From assembly GCA_041287705.1 (NCBI GenBank), contig JBGGNE010000274.1, positions 1 through 58,630 of the forward strand: a stretch of 58,630 bases of DNA, read 5' to 3'. Source of the DNA: LW23 sp041287705. GTDB lineage: Bacteria; Verrucomicrobiota; Verrucomicrobiia; Methylacidiphilales; UBA1321. The notes under the pieces are model-generated. The model ran no database searches. It saw only the letters and a list, made by a program, of their open reading frames with translations, and had not been told where the DNA came from. This document shows, piece by piece, positions 37,301-43,681 of this stretch (within the stretch, counting starts at the first letter, position 1; each line of letters begins with the position of its first letter). The position numbers and the translations under genes were made by a program.

Positions 37301-38090
37301 CACAGCCGTCCCAGGTTATACGATGCGTGCCGGCACCAAGTGTCTGACCGGAAATGAGATTGCGTACGCGTTTGCCTGCGGCGTCCTCAATCACAATTGT
37401 GGCCTTGCCTTCCACCGGTTGCTTGAAATCAAAGGCGATGCGCTGTTTGCGATCAGTAGCCGCACGCTCAAATTCGGCTACGTCCAAAGCAAGCCAGTCC
37501 GCGGTGTTTTTGGAGAGACCCGAATGCGTGGCGCGTCCCGGTTTATGGAGAAATACTTCTCGCTGGCGCGGGCTGAGGGCAGCAATGGCGCCAGGCCATT
37601 CAACAGCAATTGCCAGCTTCAGCCGCGACAGATCCGCCGGTTTGGAAGCGCCACTACTTCCCAGTGATGAGGCAGGTACGATGAAGACATATCGCACCGT
37701 ATCCTTCATCTTCTGAATCTTGGCTTCCTTGTTCGTCAGCACTACAGTCTTATCCACAGTCAGTCCTATCTGGAGTTGAGGGTCGGCAACAGGAATCGCA
37801 GATGAAGGTGCGGGGGACGGAACTGAAGCTGGTACAGGATCGAAGCCCGCCACGTCAACCGTCAGATTGATAGCGTTCGCCGTCTTGCTGATACTGTACG
37901 CCACTCGGGGACTTGCCACGTCTGAGACTGTTACGAAGTCATCCGGACCAGGTGCAGCGGCCGCTGCGGCAAGGATCCGTGCGGGTAACATGAAGGAAAC
38001 CATGCCAACCAGAAAAGCGATTGCGGCTACAGAAGCAATCGCAACCAGACGCCGACACATAAGCCAATAAGAAGCACGTTGGGATCGCAT
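34317..38090 (-). CDS. Large secreted NHL-repeat protein with FlgD-Ig-like and CBM9-like domains
   Basis: The protein has 1257 residues. An N-terminal hydrophobic segment (LVAIASVAAIAFLVGMVSFM) gives export or anchoring. Near 230-290 is a FlgD-type Ig fold (GKRVRNLISGQTLGAGTHRI, APGKYSWR). A central NHL/propeller region follows (GLAVDKDGNFYISDSEENVV, GLTVGPNGWLWVTEPNRW). Near residue 750 a calcium-loop motif, DRNGNGKMDTDEIEF, resembles an EF-hand or dockerin loop. The last 200 residues look like a CBM9/DOMON carbohydrate-binding domain (APTIDGKDADWKD, KLYLLYTVRDESPW, VAVPLADIGLDP). Probably an outer-surface glycan-binding or degrading-complex component. First gene of a two-gene operon. Catalytic activity is unproven. 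Confidence 0.85.
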   Translation of the reverse strand: MRSQRASYWLMCRRLVAIASVAAIAFLVGMVSFMLPARILAAAAAAPGPDDFVTVSDVASPRVAYSISKTANAINLTVDVAGFDPVPASVPSPAPSSAIPVADPQLQIGLTVDKTVVLTNKEAKIQKMKDTVRYVFIVPASSLGSSGASKPADLSRLKLAIAVEWPGAIAALSPRQREVFLHKPGRATHSGLSKNTADWLALDVAEFERAATDRKQRIAFDFKQPVEGKATIVIEDAAGKRVRNLISGQTLGAGTHRITWDGCDDSGLIVAPGKYSWRSISHPGLANSYLFSFCNGPGSNHGTFQAAATNGTLNFFGSPVSEGGYQVVSLQPDGTFVRGSNAPLGTGLQCIRLAADEKYIYAAYDGTYWGQNLDKKKPDWKADRRIALVRFDISTGAPVDFPRTPTRFSILRTYEVGPGSPGGRGEETVLAGLAYLNGKLYMADRASNEIMEIDPETGKGGRTINNTANVIALTAAKDSLYAIARPNKADGTFADASSPTFLYRINPATGLPDTDSPSAPLEGKPAGLAVDKDGNFYISDSEENVVRIYAAATRNLTSTLGKPGPLKPGPYDPLQFQNPAGLTVGPNGWLWVTEPNRWAPKRLAAFDPRAGTMMVQHFGPTSYGAPGASFDPTDKNKWIGQGTAFTLDFEKKTATPTTVLGGEDGMHYRWWRQDGRTFLITYGKVTYIQEVMPDGTLRKLAFLSSAHQYSYSHKWNPEPEFVAAFQRDYPTQKYESGAYGRPGHGFGMLWADRNGNGKMDTDEIEFSTVAENMAGSGWGHDFYDLTLRVTATVKGKPVLVTLKPDGWWPGGAPKYPALNPTVEAGFPITLPPGGGNPESTVDRFGTLIVNSEPRMRAFASDGSEKWSFPNNWTNVHGSQKAPLPNTGELQGVLFFTGVASLDDKSDVLAMNGNHGRLFFMSSDGLYLDELFSDVRLTSTQDFTDRNILGGECFGGSFGKDEKSGNYYFQGGGIEYRIYQIKGLDKMTRGNGTLNVTAEQIVAAERNVIRKAAEQVVTKAAIPFRATAPTIDGKDADWKDQPETARWEQSGGRFPVNIKAAYDAQKLYLLYTVRDESPWVNNGSDWQSLFKTGDGIDIQLGTDPTANPARSGPVPGDIRLFIAPSKEGNTAVLYRHRLKPGTGTATTDSVMFQSPWRSEKVDSVRKLTSAEIAVTKENNNLYRVEVAVPLADIGLDPATVAGKSLRGDFGVIYGDAAGTVNILRSYWSNKATGLVNDVPGEIMLTPNAWGDITVEAKK

Positions 38091-38361
38091 GAATACTCCG
38101 GATGAAAGAAAGAAGAACCGTTAACAGCAGAAACGCAAATAGCCCTGGCGACCTAGTACAAAGACAATGCTTTATATTTAAGCCTTACGTCGTCAAAAAA
38201 AAGATAATTCATTGCGTGTGCTTTCTGTATGGCGCCGCACGAATTCCCTCAACAGCTGTGTCACGCGCACTTGACCCGCCACGTTCATTGGCGCAAAACA
38301 GAGCCGTCGCATCGTCTTCTTCCGGACAGCTCGCCAGTCAGTCTTCCCCCCTACCCTGCCC

Positions 38362-39432
38362 ATGGCCTCCCTCGTCCTCAGAATTGAGATTCAGCAGCAA
38401 AAACGCGTCTACTTTCCCGGTGAAACTATATCGGGAATCCTGCACGTAGAGCCGGCAAGCAACGTTACGTGCCGCAAGCTCACCATTAACATGAACTGGC
38501 GCACCGGCGGCCGGGGCAACACGGATGAAGGCGCCAAGCCTCAGACAATTACGCTTTATACCGGCGACTTCAAAGCCGGTCTTGTAGAGCAGTTTCCATT
38601 CGTCTTCACCGTACCGAACGGGCCGCTGACCTATCACGGCAACTTGCTGTACGTCAACTGGTACCTGAAGGCGCAGGCCGATATCGCCTGGGCCATTGAT
38701 CCCACCGCGCAGGCCGAGTTCGTCATAGGATCTCCCGCAGAACCGGTGCCGCTGGACCTGGGTCCTAACTACAAACCGCCCAAGCCGCCTTCGCAGAAAG
38801 AAGACATGCCGTGGTGGGGTTACGTCATCTGCGCCATCATTCTGGGAGTCCTCGTCTACTTTTTCTCATGGTGCTGTCTCATTATCGCGGTTCCTCTTAT
38901 CGTATTCTGGGCTATCCCTGCATATATCAAATACTTACAGGTCAAAAAACTGGGAAATCGCGTACTGGAAATCGATCCCCAGCAGGCCTATGGCGGCGAC
39001 CCGATTGCGGTCACCTTTCGTTATCAGGCAAAGAAACAGATAAAGGTCGAGTATATCTCCGCGACGATTACGGGCGAAGAAAAGGTCGAAAGCGGTTCCG
39101 GCAGCACACGACAGACGCATCGAAACCCTCTTTTCAACGAAGAACAATTTCTCGTGCGAGACATAGTGACGGCGCCCGGTGTGCCAGCTTCCCACCGAGC
39201 CGAGATTTATCTGCCCGCGAAGGCTGCGCCTACGTTTGTCTCACCGAATAACGCTGTAGAGTGGAAAGTCAACCTGAATATCAAGATAACCAACTATGGT
39301 ATCTGGACAGAAACATACTCTATAACCGTATGGCCCACCCCCGGTCAGGAGCAATTCGTGCCCGAGCCTGACTGGGATGATGATGATGACGACGAAGACG
39401 ATAATAATGTTAAGCCAATCCTGAAGCATTAA
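38362..39432 (+). CDS. Arrestin-fold-like membrane protein
   Basis: The protein has 356 residues. The N-terminal domain (1-135) has arrestin-N features: LRIEIQQQKRVYFPGETISG, then FPFVFTVPNGPLTYHGNLLY and VNWYLKAQADIAW. Two hydrophobic helices follow near 155-195 (WWGYVICAIILGVLVYFFSW, IIAVPLIVFWAIPAYI), then a second beta domain (AYGGDPIAVTFRYQAKKQ ... VEWKVNLNIKITNYG) resembling arrestin-C. The tail is strongly acidic (DDDDDDEDDNN). Bacterial arrestin/Vps26-like proteins are rare and mostly uncharacterised; a membrane-tethered scaffold role is inferred. A methyltransferase follows 12 nt downstream, so they form an operon. Divergent from the large secreted gene. Confidence 0.75.
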   Translation: MASLVLRIEIQQQKRVYFPGETISGILHVEPASNVTCRKLTINMNWRTGGRGNTDEGAKPQTITLYTGDFKAGLVEQFPFVFTVPNGPLTYHGNLLYVNWYLKAQADIAWAIDPTAQAEFVIGSPAEPVPLDLGPNYKPPKPPSQKEDMPWWGYVICAIILGVLVYFFSWCCLIIAVPLIVFWAIPAYIKYLQVKKLGNRVLEIDPQQAYGGDPIAVTFRYQAKKQIKVEYISATITGEEKVESGSGSTRQTHRNPLFNEEQFLVRDIVTAPGVPASHRAEIYLPAKAAPTFVSPNNAVEWKVNLNIKITNYGIWTETYSITVWPTPGQEQFVPEPDWDDDDDDEDDNNVKPILKH

Positions 39433-39444
39433 TGCAACGCTTTC

Positions 39445-40083
39445 ATGTCATACGTGCTTTATGACTACCTGGCGCCCATCTACGATCCGGTATTCCATGC
39501 CATCTACGCTCCTTATCGCAGGCAGGCGCTGGAGCATCTGACGCTAAAGCCAGGCGACACGGTACTGGATCTGGCCTGCGGCACGGGCCAGAACTTTCCT
39601 CTTCTGGCACCGCGACTGACGAAGGGAGGTACCATACTGGGCATAGATATCTCCAGTGGGGTACTGCGACGGGCTGCCGCCTACGCAGAAGAACAGCAAT
39701 ATTGCGGCATCAAACTCCTACACACAGATGCGACCGCACTTGGCGAAGGCGAAGGAAACCTTCTGCTTCCAGGCTCTGCAGACGCTGTGATCTGCACGTA
39801 CGGATTCAGCAGCATGCCCCGTTGGAAGACTGCTTTCGACCGGAGCTTCACTCTCCTTAAACCAGGCGGCACCTATCTTATACATGATATTCACGCAAAG
39901 CATCGCAATCCTCATTCTGCATTTGTAGAGATGGTAACACGCACAGATCTTTCCATCCCTTACTGGCAAGCTCTTGAAGAGGTATCTGCAGACTTTACGC
40001 TTCAATTTCTCCCTCGTACCCGGCTTATCTTTGGCGGTTCACTCTTTATTGCCACAGGCAAAAAAAGGCAGATCATCCCCTGA
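39445..40083 (+). CDS. Class I SAM-dependent methyltransferase
   Basis: The protein has 212 residues. Motif I is VLDLACGTGQNFPLL, preceded by LKPGDT; motif II is ILGIDISSGVLRRA, and the acidic loop LLHTDATAL and post-motif PGGTYLIHDIHAKH follow. The N-terminal YDYLAPIYDPVFHAIYAPYR is typical of UbiE/Methyltransf_11-type enzymes acting on small molecules or lipids. Substrate unknown. Second gene after the arrestin-fold gene. Its TGA stop lies in the loop of a perfect 18-bp terminator hairpin. Confidence 0.9.
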   Translation: MSYVLYDYLAPIYDPVFHAIYAPYRRQALEHLTLKPGDTVLDLACGTGQNFPLLAPRLTKGGTILGIDISSGVLRRAAAYAEEQQYCGIKLLHTDATALGEGEGNLLLPGSADAVICTYGFSSMPRWKTAFDRSFTLLKPGGTYLIHDIHAKHRNPHSAFVEMVTRTDLSIPYWQALEEVSADFTLQFLPRTRLIFGGSLFIATGKKRQIIP

Positions 40084-40108
40084 TGAGGCTGGGGATGATC
40101 TGCCTTTT
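40063..40108 (+). terminator. Perfect 18-bp terminator overlapping the methyltransferase stop
   Basis: AAAAGGCAGATCATCCCC (40063-40080) pairs exactly with GGGGATGATCTGCCTTTT (40091-40108) with a 10-nt loop that begins with the TGA stop codon. The left arm therefore encodes the last residues of the methyltransferase, so ribosomes reaching the stop would cover the stem. Confidence 0.85.
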
Positions 40109-40169
40109 GCTCTTAAGCAACCTTACCTAAGACTCTTTCGCGTTATTATCTGGCTCGTTTTATAATAGT

Positions 40170-40457
40170 TTAACGATACCGATAATAATCGTGTCGGTCA
40201 GCGCCGCGATAATGGTGGGGGCGACCATAATAGTAGTCGCGGCGATAATAGGGGCGGCCATAGTAATAATCATCGCGATAGTAGCCCCTGCGATAACCAT
40301 AGTCATTATAATAGCGGTCACGGTAATAATGATCACGGCCCCCTACAATACGGAGCGGGCCCAGGTCTACCACGACGCCTGCTTTGGCTGTACTAGTAGT
40401 GATAGGTGCGGAGCTGAACGCAACGCACGCCAGTATAATAGCAAGTAAAAGTCTCAT
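40170..40457 (-). CDS. Small secreted Tyr/Arg/Asp-rich protein
   Basis: The protein has 95 residues. The first 26 are a standard signal peptide (LLLAIILACVAFSSA...AKA). The mature part (about 69 residues) is dominated by Tyr, Arg, Asp and Gly in loose repeats such as GYYRDDYYYGRPYYRRDYYY. Tyr/Arg-rich repeats favour pi-cation contacts and surface adhesion or self-association, but no function is known for this protein. It is divergent from glnD and convergent with the methyltransferase. The plus-strand frame over the same DNA encodes a poly-hydrophobic sequence that is just the antisense of the Tyr/Asp/Arg codons. Confidence 0.75.
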   Translation of the reverse strand: MRLLLAIILACVAFSSAPITTSTAKAGVVVDLGPLRIVGGRDHYYRDRYYNDYGYRRGYYRDDYYYGRPYYRRDYYYGRPHHYRGADRHDYYRYR

Positions 40458-40658
40458 GTACTTAAGACGATGACTGGATTACCATCCTTCAATAAAAATG
40501 ATCTTTATCATTCCAGCAAAACTTAAGCCACTGCCCCACAACGCCTTAAAATTTTGCCATTTTTTCGCCAAAAACGATCCGGTTGGGCAAGATGGCGCCC
40601 CGTCGTTCCATGACAATTTCGTTCCAAAAATAGCACTACCGAATTGTATTGCGGGCGC

Positions 40659-40675
40659 TGACACGTAATGTGTCA
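40659..40675. promoter_or_regulatory. Inverted repeat immediately upstream of glnD
   Basis: TGACAC (40659-40664) and GTGTCA (40670-40675) form a 6-bp palindrome with a 5-nt spacer, ending 5 nt before the glnD start. It could be an operator or a small RNA hairpin that affects initiation. No known consensus is matched with confidence. Confidence 0.35.
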
Positions 40676-40680
40676 ACAGT

Positions 40681-43446
40681 ATGCCGCCCATGCACCTAGA
40701 TAAAGTTCTCCGACACGCCGAGCGCGAGCTTGGTCAGCATGCCAGCGTGCGCCCCGCGGACATCCTCCAGCTGTACGGTCGTTTCCTGAAACAGGAAGAG
40801 CACCGCATTAAGCTGGCTCATTCCAGCGGAGAAGGCGGTCGCAGCATCGTGGAGAAGCGCGCCAATCTCATCACCGTCATGCTGCAGCATGTGTGGCAAG
40901 GCGCGTGCAATACCAGCATTCCCCGCGGCAACAGCGAGAACCCAGCAAATCGCCCCAAACTGGCGCTGGCCGCAGTAGGCGGCTTCGGTCGCGGCGAACT
41001 GAATCCGCACAGCGATATCGATATCCTCTTCATCTACGCCCGCGAGCAGGGCGCACGCCCCCGCGTGGTGGATGATATTGTGGAGCAGGTGCTGTACATG
41101 CTGTGGGATATGGGCCTGCGCGTTGGCCACGCCAGCCGCACCCTGGATGAACTGGTGGAAGAAGCCAACGGTGAACTGAAGACGAAAACCGCCCTTCTGG
41201 AAGCGCGTTTCCTCTGTGGCGACCAGCCGCTGTACCAGGAGTTCGAGCGCAAGCTGGAGCGTAACTGCATCAACGGCCACGAAAAAGAATTTATCGAGTG
41301 GCGCTTTGCGGATCAGGACGATCGCCACTCCAAGCACGGCAACACCGTCTTTGTCCAGGAGCCGCATGTCAAGAACGGCTGCGGCGGCCTTCGCGACTAC
41401 CACAACATGATGTGGATCGCCCGCGTTCGGCGCAATATCCGCAGCACCATGGAGCTGATGGAGCTGGAGTACATCACGCCCTCCGAGCGCAAGCAGATTG
41501 AGCGCGCCTACGACTTCGTCCTCCATATCCGCAATCAGCTGCACTACCAGCAAAAGCGCAACGGCGACCTGCTGACCCTCTATTTACAGGGCCAGATTGC
41601 CAATGCGCTGCACTATCCTCAGCGCAACATTCTGCGCCGCACGGAAGCACTGATGCGTGAGTACTATCAGCACGCCCAAAAGCTCTTTTTCCTGTGCAAC
41701 AGCCTTAGCAAACGCATCGCCCAAACCATTACCGGCCAGCGCGTTCGGTGGAACTTCCTGCCCTTCCATGCCGTCAAGACAGAGAAAATCGACGTCTTTG
41801 TCGTGCAGGAAGGCATGATTGAAGCCATTGAGGCGCCCACCTCCCTGTTCACGGAAGATCCCTTCCGCATCCTGCGCATCTTCCTGATCGCCCAGCAGCG
41901 CGGCGTGGAGCTTGGGCCAAGCGTGAAGTTCCGCATCACCCGTAAACTTGCGCTGGTAAACAAGGCATTCATCTATCACAAAACGACGCGCGAGATTCTG
42001 CTGACCATCCTTAGCAAAAAGGGACAGGTCGGCCGCATCCTGCGTCGTATGCATGAGATTGGGCTGTTGGGCCGCGTCTTCCCTGAATTCGCGCCGCTCA
42101 CCTGTCTGGTGCAGCACGAGTTCTTCCACCGCTACACGGCCGATGAGCACACGCTCGTCTGCCTGGAAATGCTGGACCGTGTCATTGACGCGACGGAAGC
42201 GCCCTTCAGCAAGTACAAGATCCTTTTCCAGAACATAGAGCGCCCGCAGATCCTGTATCTGGCGTTGCTTCTGCACGATTCCGGCAAATCCGCGAATACG
42301 CGCAATCACTCGGAGAGCAGCGCTGTAAACGCCATGCGTGTGGCCCGCCGCATGAAGCTGCCGCAGACCGATCTGTCCATGCTCATCTTCCTGGTGGACC
42401 ATCACCTGACTATGTCCGAGACAGGCCGCCGCAAGAATCTGGATGACGACGAGACGATCATTCAGTTTGCACGCACGGTGCGCACCCAGGAACGCCTGGA
42501 CATGCTGATGCTGCTTACCTTTGCTGATTACCACGCCACCGACGCGCGGCAGACCGGCATGGACTGGAAGGAACTGTTGCTGTGGCACCTGTACCACCGC
42601 ACCGCCGCGGCGCTCAGCGGTCAGGAAGAATTCCTGGCCGCAGCAAAAGCGGAAATCGAAGGCCTGCAGCAGCGCCTGACCGAAGAGCTCGGCAAGCAGA
42701 TCGACAAGGGGGAGATTGATGCGCACTTCCGCAATCTGCCGTCGCGCTACTTCAACACGCTGCCAGAACCCGTGATCGCCTCTCATATCCGGATCGTTCA
42801 CGAATTCCTGTGGCATCAGATCATGGATGAAGAAGCCGCGCTGCGACCCGTCGTACAGTGGATCGACACGCCGGAGCAGGGCTTCTCCACGGTCATCATC
42901 GTCACCTGGGATCGCGCCAAGAGCTTTGCGCGCATTACAGGCGCCTTTGCGTGCTGCGGCATGGACATCCTCAGTTCCGATATCTTCACTCGCGACGATG
43001 ATATTGTTATCGATACATTCTGCGTCGCCACAGAAGCTTTCGGATCGCCTATCGACGAGCGAGACAAGAAAGGCTTCCAGGATATCCTGTGCCGTGCGCT
43101 TGCCGCCGCGGCGTATGACTTTCCGGAAATGCCCAAGCGCAACACGCGCCGCCTGTCCGGATTCGAAGACGCGGAATTCCCCACCAAGATCTCGTTCGAT
43201 CAGGCATCCTCCCGCGCCTACACGCTCCTGGATCTGCAGACGGCGGATCAACCGGGCTTATTGTATCGTGTTGCTCTGTGTCTGGTGGAAATGCATATCC
43301 ACGTCGTCTTTGCCCGTATTACCACGGAAAAAGGCGCCGCGCTGGATACCTTCTACCTGACGGATGACAACGACAAGAAGCTCGCCGACACCTCCATAGA
43401 AAAGCTGACAAACGAGTTGCAGAAACGTGTCTCGCCGCCGTCTTAG
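40681..43446 (+). CDS. glnD: [Protein-PII] uridylyltransferase/uridylyl-removing enzyme
   Basis: The protein has 921 residues, the usual GlnD size. The nucleotidyltransferase domain has GGFGRGELNPHSDIDILFIY with the two catalytic Asp residues. The HD domain (about 450-630) has HEFFHRYTADEHTLVCLEM and LLLHDSGKSANTRNHSESS with the HD pair. Two C-terminal ACT domains follow: DRAKSFARITGAFACCGMDI and LDLQTADQPGLLYRVALCL. GlnD senses glutamine and adds or removes UMP on PII proteins to control nitrogen assimilation. No glnB or glnA is near. The ATG at 40681 is preceded by an inverted repeat; another Met lies three codons later. Confidence 0.96.
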   Translation: MPPMHLDKVLRHAERELGQHASVRPADILQLYGRFLKQEEHRIKLAHSSGEGGRSIVEKRANLITVMLQHVWQGACNTSIPRGNSENPANRPKLALAAVGGFGRGELNPHSDIDILFIYAREQGARPRVVDDIVEQVLYMLWDMGLRVGHASRTLDELVEEANGELKTKTALLEARFLCGDQPLYQEFERKLERNCINGHEKEFIEWRFADQDDRHSKHGNTVFVQEPHVKNGCGGLRDYHNMMWIARVRRNIRSTMELMELEYITPSERKQIERAYDFVLHIRNQLHYQQKRNGDLLTLYLQGQIANALHYPQRNILRRTEALMREYYQHAQKLFFLCNSLSKRIAQTITGQRVRWNFLPFHAVKTEKIDVFVVQEGMIEAIEAPTSLFTEDPFRILRIFLIAQQRGVELGPSVKFRITRKLALVNKAFIYHKTTREILLTILSKKGQVGRILRRMHEIGLLGRVFPEFAPLTCLVQHEFFHRYTADEHTLVCLEMLDRVIDATEAPFSKYKILFQNIERPQILYLALLLHDSGKSANTRNHSESSAVNAMRVARRMKLPQTDLSMLIFLVDHHLTMSETGRRKNLDDDETIIQFARTVRTQERLDMLMLLTFADYHATDARQTGMDWKELLLWHLYHRTAAALSGQEEFLAAAKAEIEGLQQRLTEELGKQIDKGEIDAHFRNLPSRYFNTLPEPVIASHIRIVHEFLWHQIMDEEAALRPVVQWIDTPEQGFSTVIIVTWDRAKSFARITGAFACCGMDILSSDIFTRDDDIVIDTFCVATEAFGSPIDERDKKGFQDILCRALAAAAYDFPEMPKRNTRRLSGFEDAEFPTKISFDQASSRAYTLLDLQTADQPGLLYRVALCLVEMHIHVVFARITTEKGAALDTFYLTDDNDKKLADTSIEKLTNELQKRVSPPS

Positions 43447-43467
43447 CAATAGTGAAAACCGGTATAG

Positions 43468-43523
43468 CGCGGTTACGAAATAGAAATATGGGTAGAAACT
43501 TCTACCTCTATATCGTAGCCGCG
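43468..43523 (+). terminator. Long bulged hairpin downstream of glnD
   Basis: CGCGGTTACGA (43468-43478) pairs with TCGTAGCCGCG (43513-43523) with one mismatch, and GGTAGAA (43491-43497) pairs with TTCTACC (43500-43506) at the tip. A T-rich stretch follows after about 20 nt. Probably the glnD transcript end. Confidence 0.5.
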
Positions 43524-43681
43524 TGGCTGTTCTGTCATGTTTTAAGTTTTTCCACAGCGGTTTTCCGCTCCATGAATGGTTTCCATCCGCTGACATAATT
43601 TGTCGTCGGCGATGCTTCCGGCGCTGGACAATCGATCGCCCTTCGCTACTATACAGCTGATCCCATTAGCAAAGCTACTCT

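Noticed and set aside
40191..40448. 85-codon plus-strand frame encoding runs of Ile/Ala/Val
   Set aside because: Hydrophobic runs result from reading the Tyr/Asp/Arg codons of the minus-strand secreted protein backwards; no membrane-protein logic remains.
40640..40676. Minus-strand TTGACA ... TACAAT promoter pair upstream of the Tyr-rich gene
   Set aside because: The spacer is 22 nt, too long for a sigma-70 promoter.
41584..43251. 555-codon minus-strand open frame across glnD
   Set aside because: Antisense of a confident gene, with no recognisable domain and odd composition; a shadow frame.
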